NCBI GenBank assembly: GCA_963751425.1
Contig: CAVVUF010000002.1
Span: 992,001 to 1,056,000, forward strand
Source: CAVVUF01 sp963751425
GTDB taxonomy: Bacteria > Chloroflexota > Anaerolineae > Anaerolineales > UBA4823
DNA length: 64,000 bases
Direction: 5' to 3'
Below are positions 28,124 to 39,609 of the stretch, piece after piece. The notes beneath the pieces were generated by a model, which saw nothing but the letters and a program-made list of their open reading frames with translations, had not been told where the DNA came from and made no database searches. Made by a program: the position numbers and the translations under genes. Every line of letters starts with the position of its first letter. Position 1 is the first letter of the stretch.

Positions 28124-29259
28124 GTAAGTTCGTTTGTAAGTTCATCTTGTTTTGGCTTGGCAGCCTATTGTTGGTTTCCTGTAACTTACCCGGCTATGAA
28201 TATGCTCAAATTCCAGGGGTTGGTGTTAAAACTCCAGTCATTGTCATGGCAGCCGCCAATGGCAGTCCAACCCCAACGCCTTTCCAGCCCATTTCTCCTA
28301 CGCCAACCTACCTTCCAACGGAATTTCCGACCCCTACCCCAGCACCTACTGACATACCTTCAGTTCCACCGCCTCCCGACGATTCTTCAGCCCAATCGCC
28401 TTCTGAGATCATCGAAGGGCAGGAAAAAACTTGGGCCGATTATCCAGGTCCTGTCGTTTGGCCAGATATCGCCATTCCAAATCCCGTAGGTATTTTGCCT
28501 CAACCAGCAGGCCAGGTTAATATATTGATCTTGGGTTCAGATCAACGCCCAAATGATGGAGGATTTCGGACAGATGCGATGATCCTGGCAACCTTGAACC
28601 CGGATCTAGGAACAGTCAATTTGACCTCATTTCCAAGAGATTATTATGCCTATATTCCCGGTTGGACGGTGCAGCGCCTGAATACAGCCCAGGTTTATGG
28701 GGGCTTTCCCCTTACCCAGATGACCTTTGAATATAATTTCGGCGTACACCCGGATCATTACGTAATGATCGAGATGAATGCTTTCAAGGATGTAGTTGAT
28801 AGCCTGGATGGGATTGATGTGCAGGTGGCGCAGCCCTTGACCGATTGGCGTAACCATTATGGATATTACACTGTGGATGCTGGAAATGTGCATATGGATG
28901 GAGAGACGGCACTCTGGTATGCACGGTCACGGTATTCTTCAAATGATATTGTGCGCAACCGGCGCCAACAGGAAGTGCTTGAAGCAATCTTTCAAAAGCT
29001 GCTGAGCCTGGATGCTGTCAACCGCGCTCCCGAGCTGTACCAGGCTTATATCCAGAACGTCACAACCGACCTCAATCTGGAGGATATCACCCCGCTGCTG
29101 CCTCTGGCTGCAAAGTTAGGCGATGGATCAAACATCCATCGCTATGCAATTGGGAGTGGACAAGTTTATGATTGGATCAATTATAGTGGAGCCCAGGTGT
29201 TGATGCCGGTTCGCGATGCGGTTATAGAAGTGATGCGTCAGGCTCTCAACAGTCCATAA
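28120..29259 (+). CDS. LytR-CpsA-Psr (LCP) family lipoprotein
   Basis: A 379-residue LCP protein. The N-terminus has a lipobox-like LLLVSC near residue 21, then a Thr/Pro-rich spacer to about residue 95. The catalytic domain starts at VNILILGSDQRP, continues with FRTDAMILATL, TSFPRDYYAYIPG and RLNTAQVYGG, and contains ALWYARSRYSSNDIVRNRRQQ with the Arg residues that bind pyrophosphate. LCP enzymes move undecaprenyl-linked glycopolymers onto peptidoglycan or proteins outside the membrane. GTG 28120 overlaps the TGA of the LysM gene. A lipoprotein anchor instead of the usual membrane helix is unusual. Confidence 0.85.
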   Translation: MSKFVCKFILFWLGSLLLVSCNLPGYEYAQIPGVGVKTPVIVMAAANGSPTPTPFQPISPTPTYLPTEFPTPTPAPTDIPSVPPPPDDSSAQSPSEIIEGQEKTWADYPGPVVWPDIAIPNPVGILPQPAGQVNILILGSDQRPNDGGFRTDAMILATLNPDLGTVNLTSFPRDYYAYIPGWTVQRLNTAQVYGGFPLTQMTFEYNFGVHPDHYVMIEMNAFKDVVDSLDGIDVQVAQPLTDWRNHYGYYTVDAGNVHMDGETALWYARSRYSSNDIVRNRRQQEVLEAIFQKLLSLDAVNRAPELYQAYIQNVTTDLNLEDITPLLPLAAKLGDGSNIHRYAIGSGQVYDWINYSGAQVLMPVRDAVIEVMRQALNSP

Positions 29260-29309
29260 ATAATAATAGAAGCAAAGAATCTGAGGAAATCTTCTCTCGG
29301 AGATCTGAC

Positions 29310-30416
29310 ATGACAATCGAAGGTAAAGGGATGTTCACCTGGAAGCTCCCCAGGTGTGAGAACGGCGATGCGGCAGGCTTGGCAGCTGTCGCGAAGAGTG
29401 CTCGGTTGAGTCATGTATTGCTTAAAATCGCAGATGGCACGCTTCCCTATAATGGAGATTGGGGGGCTACTATTGATTACGTGCCCGCAGTTGTCAGTGC
29501 GCTGCATGCCCAAGGCATCCAGGCTTGGGGTTGGCATTTTGTTTACGGTGATGATCCCTCCGGTGAGGCACGTGTAGCCCTCCGGAGGATCAAGCAGCTG
29601 CAGGTAGATGCTTATGTGATTGACGCAGAAGGACAATATTCGAAAACCAGCAAAAAAGAAGCGGCGCGCAGGTTCATGGCTGAGCTGCGTGCGGTGCTGC
29701 CAAATTTCCCGATCGCATTAAGCTCTTACCGGTATCCATCGCTGCATCCACAGCTCCCTTGGAAAGAGTTCTTGGAGAAGTGTGACTACAATATGCCGCA
29801 GGTGTATTGGATGCAAGCACACAATCCTGGGGCGCAATTGGCGCGCTGTCTGCGCGAATTCCAGGCGATGACACCCTTTCGGACGATCATTCCAACTGGA
29901 GCTGCTTTTCGGGAGCACGGCTGGCAGCCAACGGCTGGCGAGATTCTGGAGTTCTTAAAAAAAGCCAAGGACGCGAACCTGCCTGCTGTTAATTTCTGGG
30001 AATGGGCGGAAGCACGCAGCAGTGTGATCCTGGGGGGGTGGGAAACGATCCGTGATTTCAGTTGGTTTGGCGAACCCTTGCCACTCGATATTTGCCAAGA
30101 AATGATTGCTGCCTTAAACCAGCACGATTCTAACAAGCTGGCGAGCTTTTATACACCGATGGCAGTGCATATCACTGCAGCGCGTACGATCCAAGGCAGC
30201 GAAGCGATCAAGCAATGGTATACTTCGGTCTTCAACCAGATTCTGCCGAATGCTGCATTTACGCTGACCGGATACTCAGGAACGGGGTCGACCCGCCATT
30301 TTAACTGGGCAGCTGCCTCGAATATCGCTGTGGTTCAGAATGGGAACGACACACTTGGATTGGTGAATGGGAAAATTGCTTATCATTATCAATTCTTCAC
30401 TGCGAAACCTTTGTAA
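29310..30416 (+). CDS. glycosidase-like TIM-barrel protein with SnoaL-like tail
   Basis: A 368-residue protein. Residues ~5-245 resemble a lysozyme-like or other TIM-barrel glycosidase: VLLKIADGT, GIQAWGWHFVYGDDP, AYVIDAEGQYS (acidic pair at a strand end), MPQVYWMQ and AVNFWEWAEA. Residues ~255-368 look like an NTF2/SnoaL fold (MIAALNQHDSNKLASFYTP, IQGSEAIKQWYTSVF). No signal peptide is seen, so it is either cytoplasmic or exported by another route. GGAG before ATG 29310 supports the start. It is inside the envelope cluster and overlaps the deacetylase gene by 50 bases. Confidence 0.65.
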   Translation: MTIEGKGMFTWKLPRCENGDAAGLAAVAKSARLSHVLLKIADGTLPYNGDWGATIDYVPAVVSALHAQGIQAWGWHFVYGDDPSGEARVALRRIKQLQVDAYVIDAEGQYSKTSKKEAARRFMAELRAVLPNFPIALSSYRYPSLHPQLPWKEFLEKCDYNMPQVYWMQAHNPGAQLARCLREFQAMTPFRTIIPTGAAFREHGWQPTAGEILEFLKKAKDANLPAVNFWEWAEARSSVILGGWETIRDFSWFGEPLPLDICQEMIAALNQHDSNKLASFYTPMAVHITAARTIQGSEAIKQWYTSVFNQILPNAAFTLTGYSGTGSTRHFNWAAASNIAVVQNGNDTLGLVNGKIAYHYQFFTAKPL

Positions 30417-31578
30417 GCAACGAACGCTTTTACTCATCTTTGGATTATTTCTCTTTATAACTGCCTGTGAACCTGCCCAAAGCAGCCCGCAGGCCCACCT
30501 GGAGGAGGCGGAACAGGCAGCTGCAAAAACGCCCCTCAGCCAGACCTCCACGCCAACCCAAGAACCTTCAATCACTCCAACACCTACCCTGACATTTACG
30601 CCAACCCATACAGCGACACCTACCGAAACCTCTACACCTACCCTGACCCCCCAGCCGCTTCCGATATTCACAACGAAGCTAATCCGACCAGGAATTGCTC
30701 CGCAGGCCTATATTACAGATACTTGCACCTATTTGAAAATGCGCTGGTCGCCAGAAGGCAGCCCGCCGGGTACCGTGGTGATCCCAGTGATGTTTCATGG
30801 TATCCGCGAGAGCGGAAAACCGGTGAGTGACAACACCACCATCACGGAGGAGCAGTTTCGTGATTTTGTTCAATATGCCAAATACCTGGGTTTTCAAACG
30901 ATCACCACTGCGCAGCTGATTCAGTTCCTCGAACGGAATGCAGCCATCCCCGCCCGCTCGATGGTGATGATCATCGATGACCGGCGCCCTGGAACAGTGG
31001 AAACCTATTTTTTACCAGTCTTGAAAGAGAACCAATGGACGGCAACGCTGGGTTGGATTATTGGCGATACGAATGAAGCTATGTGGAAGCGCATGGAGGC
31101 GATGGCAGCCACGGGGCTGCTGGATGTTCAATCGCACGGATACCTGCACCGCTATATCACTCCGGAGATGAGCGAAGATGAGGTAAAGGAGGAAATCACA
31201 GCCTCAATCCCGATCTTGGAGCAGCATTTTGGGCAGCGACCAGAGGCCTTCATCTGGCCGGGAGGGAATTATACGTCCTTGGCTGTACAAGTAGCGCGCC
31301 AGGCAGGCTTCAAGCTGGGATTCACCGCTAATTCGAACGGAGCCGTCATGTTCAACTGGGTTCCATTGGGAACGGCGGAGCAAGCGATTGGTGATCCCCT
31401 CATGGTTTTACCACGCGGCTGGAGCACAGCCCTGGGTGTGAACCTGGATTGGGCAGCGCAGGTGGGCGATAAAGCCAGGGAGTCGGCTGTTGAGAGCTAC
31501 CCAAGCGAGGCGGAGTATTACCGTACCTACTGCGGGGGAGAGCTGTCACCGCTGGAAGATGTGCTTCCAGAAAAGTAG
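30367..31578 (+). CDS. polysaccharide deacetylase-like lipoprotein (CE4 fold)
   Basis: A 403-residue protein with a signal sequence and lipobox LFLFITAC (Cys at about residue 34), a Thr/Pro-rich spacer (~55-100) and a NodB-like domain. VMIIDDRRPGT replaces the common TFDDG motif and keeps two Asp. SHGYLHRYI supplies the His pair of motif 2. WPGGNYTSLAVQVARQAG matches motif 3. CE4 enzymes remove acetyl groups from peptidoglycan or other glycans using a metal. The gene begins inside the preceding gene, in another frame. It is the last of the plus-strand envelope genes. Confidence 0.8.
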   Translation: MGKLLIIINSSLRNLCKQRTLLLIFGLFLFITACEPAQSSPQAHLEEAEQAAAKTPLSQTSTPTQEPSITPTPTLTFTPTHTATPTETSTPTLTPQPLPIFTTKLIRPGIAPQAYITDTCTYLKMRWSPEGSPPGTVVIPVMFHGIRESGKPVSDNTTITEEQFRDFVQYAKYLGFQTITTAQLIQFLERNAAIPARSMVMIIDDRRPGTVETYFLPVLKENQWTATLGWIIGDTNEAMWKRMEAMAATGLLDVQSHGYLHRYITPEMSEDEVKEEITASIPILEQHFGQRPEAFIWPGGNYTSLAVQVARQAGFKLGFTANSNGAVMFNWVPLGTAEQAIGDPLMVLPRGWSTALGVNLDWAAQVGDKARESAVESYPSEAEYYRTYCGGELSPLEDVLPEK

Positions 31579-31634
31579 AAAATTTCTGCTAATCTCTGCG
31601 CATATGAAAATGTAATTTTTCTGATCCTACAAGA

Positions 31635-34667
<3,033 letters not shown>

Positions 34668-34843
34668 GAGGAACTCCAGGGGGTTTTGCTTTTAGGTTTT
34701 AGCGGTACGCTGTAAGCAGAAGGTATCTTAAGTGTAAAGGCTAGAAACGTCAACCCTTTAGAGACAGGGGATAAGGGATAGGGGGAGGGCTGACAATGGA
34801 ATGTTGCTTGGTAGTTGCGTGCGCGTAGAAATACATAGCACTA

Positions 34844-34990
34844 ATGTTCTATTTTTTCAAGGTTTGTAAGGAATTTCAGAATAATGCTGTCCCTTTCGAA
34901 ATCCAGGAACTGGAGAGCAAACCAGGAGGTAGGATTGCTGTGATACGAGATCCCGATGGAATTATTATCGAATTTGTTGAAATTATGTAA
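34844..34990 (+). pseudogene. C-terminal fragment of a VOC/glyoxalase-type protein
   Basis: A 48-codon frame whose end reads RIAVIRDPDGIIIEFVEIM, the typical last strand of glyoxalase/VOC-fold proteins, including the Glu metal ligand. The N-terminal half of the second repeat and the whole first repeat are missing, and nothing upstream in other frames restores them. It is a remnant in the 34668-35179 gap. The rest of that gap holds no other recognisable feature. Confidence 0.55.
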
Positions 34991-35179
34991 ACCTCCTTAA
35001 CCCTCCATCTGGAGGCTTCCTTTATTCAGAAAAACAATCTATAATTCATGATGAACAGAATCCACTGGACTATCTGAGCTACATTTATCGATTATTTTAG
35101 TAGTTATCCTGCCTCACCTGCTAAGATTGTGGATATACGATTACTCTCAAGGAAATCTAATTACGGAGGAAATTAAATT

Positions 35180-36820
35180 ATGCCTAGCCGCCCCAATATC
35201 TTAATGATCGTGACCGATCAGGAATATGCCCACCAGCCTTTGCCAGCGGGTTTTGTATTACCTAGCCGGGATCGTCTTCGTGCCAGGGGAGTCACCTTTG
35301 ACAATCACCATGCTACCACCACAGTATGCACCCCTTCTCGCTCGGCGATATACACTGGCCAACATACGCCGCTCACACGAATGTTTGACAATACCAATTT
35401 CGCCTGGATCGATGATATGCGGGCTGATCCTGAAGCCTTGCCCACTATCGGTCATCTGCTGCGTGATCAGGGGTACTATACCGTCTATAAAGGGAAGTGG
35501 CACCTCTCCGAGTTTCCGGCTGGGGACACCCGGGAAGCTATGGAACCCTACGGCTTTTCGGACTACCAGGATTGGGGCGATGCGCAAGGTGCGCCATTGG
35601 ATGGACTTCGGAAAGATCCGTTGATTGCGAATGAGGCCGTCGATTGGCTGACGAAGCGCGCCCCTGCTGTTGCTGCCGCTCAACCCTGGTACATGACCGT
35701 GAACTTCGTCAATCCTCACGATATCATGTTTTTCGATACCGATGCCGAAGAGATGGTTCAAGTTAAGGGCATGATGCCGATTTTTAGCGCGCCCGATACG
35801 CCGCTATACAACCAAAAATGGCAGACAACTCTACCGGGCTCCTTCTTTGACGATATGGAGGGACAGCCGCCGGCAGTCCGCAATTATAAACGCCTGTGCG
35901 ACGTAGCCTACGGCCGGATTCCGATGGACCGCCGGGATATGTGGCACAACCATGTCAACTACTACCTCAACTGCCTGCTCGACGTCGACCGGCACATCGG
36001 GGCGGTGCTGGATGCCCTGGAAGCGTCCGGACAGGCTGATAACACGGTCATCATTTTTACCGCCGATCACGGCGAAATGGGAGGCGCCCATCACCTGCGC
36101 CAAAAAGGCAGCGTGGCTTTCAAGGAAACCGTCAACGTGCCATTGGTGATTGTCGATCCGCGGCATCCTGGCAAAGGCAGGACAGATGCAGTCGGTTCTC
36201 ATCTCGACCTGGCTCCCACCATCCTGGCTTATGCTGGCCTGCCGGAGGCCGAACTGCGGCAGCGCTATCCATTCCTAGTAGGACATGATCTCTCGGGCGT
36301 GGTGGAAAATCCCGCCTCCGCCGGACCGCGCGGCAGCAGCGCGGAACCTGGCAAGGGCTGTCTGCTGACCTACGATATGATCGCCACCATCGACGCAGAA
36401 TGGCTTAACCGCAATGCCCCAAGGTGTTTGACGCAGGCCGCTGCTCAGGCTGGCCAGGAGTTCCATCGCGGTCTGGAGTCGTTTATAGGCATGCTGGATG
36501 AGGTTGGCGTGCCAAACCTGGAAAAACGAGAGATATTCCGGTGTGTTTACGATGGTCGATACAAGCTGGTGCGTTACTTTGGGTTGGGTCATTACAACTT
36601 GCCGATATCGGTTAAGCAGCTGCTGGCCGATAATGATACCGCTCTCTACGATCTGTTACTGGATCCTGAGGAAATGAATAATCTGGCCAACCCGACCAAT
36701 CCCAAGTACAGCGAAGAATTGTTATCGACCATGAACCAAAAACTCAATGCGCTGATTGCTGCGGAGATTGGGGAAGATAAAGCCTTATTCACACCGCCGG
36801 AAAAAGATCCGCAGAAGTGA
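35180..36820 (+). CDS. type I sulfatase (formylglycine-dependent)
   Basis: A 546-residue sulfatase. NILMIVTDQ gives the first metal Asp residues. The active-site motif CTPSRSAIYTG has Cys50, which must be oxidised to formylglycine. GYYTVYKGKWHL contains the conserved Lys and His, and FTADHGEMGGAH the later metal ligands. A separate formylglycine-generating enzyme is required and is not in this window. No signal peptide is visible, so it is probably cytoplasmic and may act on small sulfate esters. Polysaccharide sulfate or choline sulfate cannot be told apart. A strong terminator follows 30 bases after the stop. Confidence 0.88.
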   Translation: MPSRPNILMIVTDQEYAHQPLPAGFVLPSRDRLRARGVTFDNHHATTTVCTPSRSAIYTGQHTPLTRMFDNTNFAWIDDMRADPEALPTIGHLLRDQGYYTVYKGKWHLSEFPAGDTREAMEPYGFSDYQDWGDAQGAPLDGLRKDPLIANEAVDWLTKRAPAVAAAQPWYMTVNFVNPHDIMFFDTDAEEMVQVKGMMPIFSAPDTPLYNQKWQTTLPGSFFDDMEGQPPAVRNYKRLCDVAYGRIPMDRRDMWHNHVNYYLNCLLDVDRHIGAVLDALEASGQADNTVIIFTADHGEMGGAHHLRQKGSVAFKETVNVPLVIVDPRHPGKGRTDAVGSHLDLAPTILAYAGLPEAELRQRYPFLVGHDLSGVVENPASAGPRGSSAEPGKGCLLTYDMIATIDAEWLNRNAPRCLTQAAAQAGQEFHRGLESFIGMLDEVGVPNLEKREIFRCVYDGRYKLVRYFGLGHYNLPISVKQLLADNDTALYDLLLDPEEMNNLANPTNPKYSEELLSTMNQKLNALIAAEIGEDKALFTPPEKDPQK

Positions 36821-36848
36821 ATTTGAGATCTTTGATCTCAAACAAGAT

Positions 36849-36882
36849 AAAAGCACAGGCGCATAAAGCCTGTGCTTTTTTT
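36849..36882 (+). terminator. rho-independent terminator after sulfatase gene
   Basis: AAGCACAGGC (36851-36860) pairs perfectly with GCCTGTGCTT (36868-36877) over a seven-base loop, and a run of T follows. Confidence 0.88.
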
Positions 36883-36961
36883 AATAATGGACAAAATTAC
36901 TCTAGATTACTGTTATAATCGGTTTTTCGGACGGGATTGAGAATAATGGGAGTATGGGCAA

Positions 36962-37164
36962 GTGAATGGAAGACAAGAGGCGATCAAGGTCGAGGGGTTG
37001 ATCAAGGTTTACCAGGTGCCAGAGCGGGAGGGGGTTAAAATCGTCGGTACGCAGCTTTTTCAAGCGCAAATACCGGGATGTCCAGGCTGTGCAGGGTGAA
37101 CTTTGGTATTACGGCAGGAGAGGTGGTGGTGGGGGCGAAGATGAGCGGAGGAGCGGCGAGCTAA
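36962..37164 (+). pseudogene. decayed N-terminus of a drug-type ABC transporter ATPase
   Basis: Pieces in three frames line up with the start of a DrrA/ABC-2-type ATP-binding protein: AIKVEGLIKVYQVPEREGV (36980 onward), RSFFKRKYRDVQAVQG (37050 onward), then VNFGITAGEVV (37096 onward) and KMSG. The Walker A segment expected between EVV and KM is missing, so this is a deletion as well as frame loss, and the gene is dead. The rest of the ATPase is not found. It lies between the sulfatase terminator and the GntR gene. Confidence 0.6.
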
Positions 37165-37205
37165 GCGGTGGGTGAGGGTGTACAGCGGGGCGAGCAGCTG
37201 AGCTC

Positions 37206-37838
37206 TTAGAACATATTCAGGATGTGCAGCCTGGTTTCTCCCAGGTGTGCTTTCATGGCCTCCTGGGCGCGGATTTTATCGCGTGCTTTGAGGCTGTTAA
37301 TGATTTCCACGTGCTGGTTTGAATCGGCCAGATATGGGTCGGAGGATAGGGCGCGTTCCAGGTCATTGATCAGGTCGCCGATAATTTTCGCCAGGCGGGC
37401 GTTCCCTGAGGCCTGGGCGATCAGCATGTGAAATTCGTAATTCAACCGGTATGCTTGACTGGTCAGGCGATTGCCGCTCTGGGCAAATAATTGCGCTTCC
37501 TCCAGGTTGTTCTGTTCCAGGCGGGCAAGCTCTTCTGGCGTGATACGCTCGACAGCCAGGCCGATCGCTTCTGATTCTAAAAGGACACGCAGCGAATAGA
37601 TTTCAAGAAAATCCTTGGTGGTCAGGCGGGTCACCACATACCCCACGCGCGGCATGGATTCCAGAAGATTCTCGTGGGTAAGCAGTAACAAGGCTTCACG
37701 GGTAGGTGTTTTTCCAATGTTAAATTTTCGAGCCAGGTCGGCTTCATTCAAAAATTCCCCCGGTTTGATGCTGCCTGAGATGATCGCTTGCTTGATTTGT
37801 TCGTATATGTATGATTTTTTTGTGGTTCGCGGCGCCAT
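37206..37838 (-). CDS. GntR-family regulator, FadR subfamily (FCD domain)
   Basis: A 210-residue repressor-type protein. The N-terminal winged helix (residues ~10-75) shows IKQAIISGSIKPGEFLNEADLARKF followed by the GKTPTREALLLL recognition helix. The all-helical FCD domain (~85-205) has FHMLIAQASGN and HVEIINSLKARD, supplying the Asp/His residues that usually bind a metal and a small carboxylate effector. It is divergent from the sugar ABC transporter genes at 38077 and very likely controls them. The candidate operator TTATAA-N4-TTATAA lies over their -10 box. Confidence 0.9.
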   Translation of the reverse strand: MAPRTTKKSYIYEQIKQAIISGSIKPGEFLNEADLARKFNIGKTPTREALLLLTHENLLESMPRVGYVVTRLTTKDFLEIYSLRVLLESEAIGLAVERITPEELARLEQNNLEEAQLFAQSGNRLTSQAYRLNYEFHMLIAQASGNARLAKIIGDLINDLERALSSDPYLADSNQHVEIINSLKARDKIRAQEAMKAHLGETRLHILNMF

Positions 37839-37927
37839 AAGATCCTGAATTTCTTAAGTGATTGTGCTCAACTAAGTTTCCTGTGAAGTGGGTGAAAAGT
37901 GATCGCGCAGCAGTACCTTAGAAAATA

Positions 37928-37955
37928 TTGACAAATTGGGCAACCGTTTTATAAT
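37928..37955 (+). promoter_or_regulatory. sigma-70-type promoter of the sugar ABC operon
   Basis: A perfect TTGACA (37928-37933) and a perfect TATAAT (37950-37955) with a 16-base spacer. It lies about 120 bases before the substrate-binding protein gene. Confidence 0.75.
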
Positions 37956-37964
37956 ATGTTATAA
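37949..37964 (+). promoter_or_regulatory. candidate GntR operator over the -10 box
   Basis: TTATAA at 37949-37954 and again at 37959-37964 with four bases between form a 16-base inverted repeat overlapping TATAAT. A bound repressor would block polymerase. Assignment to the neighbouring GntR protein is by position only. Confidence 0.4.
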
Positions 37965-38076
37965 ATATATCACAAATTCATCGCCATGTGCTAACGAAAT
38001 CGCAAAGAGGATCGCCGATTAACGTCAATCAAGCACACCCCAAAAGTTTCAATTCGTTCAATAATAAGGAGAGAAT

Positions 38077-38928
38077 ATGGAAAAACAAGCAGGTAAATCG
38101 ATCAGCCGCCGTGATTTTCTGAAATTCGCCGCGGTGCCCATTGGAGCCGGGATCCTGGCAGCTTGCGGAACACCCCAACCGGTTACACCCGAGGGTGGGG
38201 CAACCACAGGCAACGAGGTCCAACCGACTGTGCCTCCCACATCAAGTCCGAATGCTGTGCAATGGTGGGTGGGGTGGGGTGAATTGGTACCCCTGTGGGA
38301 CAGCATCAAGCAGATGGATAAATACAAAGAGATCATGGGCGATACCGATGTTGAAATGAAGCCCAGCATCAATGATGAAGTGCTGTTCACGGCGCTGGCA
38401 GCCGGCACTCCGCCAGACATTGCTTCGAATGTTTCCTACCTGGATCTGTTCTCGCGCGAGGTGTGCGTGGATGTAGCGGACCTGGTGGCGAAGAGCACCT
38501 ACATCAAGAAAGAAGATTTCATCCCTGGCAACTGGGAGGGCGGTTTCTACAAAGGCATGCAGTACGGCGTTCCAACCCTGGAATGCTTTGTGAGGTATGG
38601 ATTGAACTATAACGCTAACATGCTCGAAAAAGCCGGACTTGACCCCACTAAACCGCCCACCACCTGGGATGAGGTCATTGCCTGGCATACCGTCTTAACC
38701 ACGTTTGATGATGCTGGCAACCTGCTGACCATCGGCCTCGATCCGCTGGACGCTGAAGGCAGCGCGGTTGGGGATGGCTTTCTGGCGGCGCGCTCGTGGG
38801 GCTTCAAGTGGTTCAACCCCGATACGGGCCATTTCAACCTGGCGAATGAATTGATGACAGATGCCTTTGAAACCTACGCCCGGTTCTACCAAATCGCTGG
38901 ACCAGAAAAGATGTCGGGCATGCGCTAG
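38077..38928 (+). CDS. sugar ABC transporter substrate-binding protein, part before in-frame amber
   Basis: The first 283 residues of an extracellular solute-binding protein of the maltose-binding type. It has a twin-arginine-like start (SRRDFLKFAAVP), a lipobox ending in ILAAC (Cys at about residue 29), and then WWVGWGELVPLWD and VEMKPSINDEVLFTALAAGTPPDI, the usual first lobe. The frame is cut by TAG at 38926-38928, but the next codon continues the same frame with conserved sequence. A single C-to-T change from CAG would explain it. Other genes here use TAG as normal stop, so read-through is not expected. It captures a sugar for the permeases at 39610 and 40516. Confidence 0.85.
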   Translation: MEKQAGKSISRRDFLKFAAVPIGAGILAACGTPQPVTPEGGATTGNEVQPTVPPTSSPNAVQWWVGWGELVPLWDSIKQMDKYKEIMGDTDVEMKPSINDEVLFTALAAGTPPDIASNVSYLDLFSREVCVDVADLVAKSTYIKKEDFIPGNWEGGFYKGMQYGVPTLECFVRYGLNYNANMLEKAGLDPTKPPTTWDEVIAWHTVLTTFDDAGNLLTIGLDPLDAEGSAVGDGFLAARSWGFKWFNPDTGHFNLANELMTDAFETYARFYQIAGPEKMSGMR

Positions 38929-39477
38929 GTGGCAGCCAACGAAACCTGGGGAGGTTCGTATAATGCTGAGGTGCAGGCGATGATCATTGAAGGTTACTGG
39001 CATCCAGGCGAAACCCAGGCCCAAAAGCCGGATGTTGCCCAATACAACCGCGCGACCTGGGTCCCGGTGCCCGAGGCACGCCGAGACGAAAAGGTGCAGG
39101 GCACAGGCGGGCACTATGTGGTTTACTTTAAAGGCGCCAAGAATATCGAGGCCGGCTTTAATTTCACAGAGTTCCTGACCACAAATGAATTGTGCGACAA
39201 GATCTTCAAAGAATTAGGCTGGCTGCCAGCCTATCAGCCTTATCTTGATACGGCTGACCCGAACGCCTACCCAGGTTTGGATTTCTACTTCAAGTCTGTG
39301 ACAGAGGCCACGGATATGCAGCCAGCGATTGCCTGCCCGATCACGAGTTTCGTGCAGACGACCTATGAACAACTTTCCGACCAGGTCAATCGCGGGCAAA
39401 TGCGAGGCAAGGATGCATCCGTTGAGTTCCAGGATCAATGCGAGAAAGCCTATAAAGCTGCTGGATTTGGCGCATAA
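38929..39477 (+). CDS. sugar ABC transporter substrate-binding protein, part after amber codon
   Basis: The C-terminal 182 residues of the same binding protein: MIIEGYWHPGETQ, GTGGHYVVYFKGAKN and AGFNFTEFLTTNE are the typical second-lobe strands of group 1 solute-binding proteins, followed by EQLSDQVNRGQMRGKDA near the end. GTG 38929 directly follows the TAG and has no ribosome binding site. Both parts together give about 466 residues, a normal size for this family. No ATP-binding subunit is encoded in the operon, so a shared MsiK/UgpC-type ATPase is expected elsewhere. Confidence 0.8.
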   Translation: MAANETWGGSYNAEVQAMIIEGYWHPGETQAQKPDVAQYNRATWVPVPEARRDEKVQGTGGHYVVYFKGAKNIEAGFNFTEFLTTNELCDKIFKELGWLPAYQPYLDTADPNAYPGLDFYFKSVTEATDMQPAIACPITSFVQTTYEQLSDQVNRGQMRGKDASVEFQDQCEKAYKAAGFGA

Positions 39478-39534
39478 ACTTTAAAGACACGCAGCAAAAA
39501 AAACGAAGGACGCTGCGAGATCGCAAATCCATTG

Positions 39535-39573
39535 GGAGGTTCCGAGTGCAAACACTTTACACTCGGAACCTCC
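39535..39573 (+). promoter_or_regulatory. strong intercistronic hairpin between binding-protein and permease genes
   Basis: GGAGGTTCCGAGTG (39535-39548) pairs perfectly with CACTCGGAACCTCC (39560-39573) over an 11-base loop. No T run follows, so it is not a standard terminator. Such hairpins between binding protein and permease protect the upstream mRNA end and lower permease expression. A smaller stem CGCAGC/GCTGCG lies just before it (about 39490-39516). Confidence 0.65.
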
Positions 39574-39609
39574 ATTCGAAGATTAGGTGGGGTAGTGACA
39601 GGAGTTAAT

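Noticed and set aside
38926..38928. Pyrrolysine or general amber recoding
   Set aside because: Several unrelated genes in the window end in TAG with normal spacing to the next gene, and no pyl genes are present.
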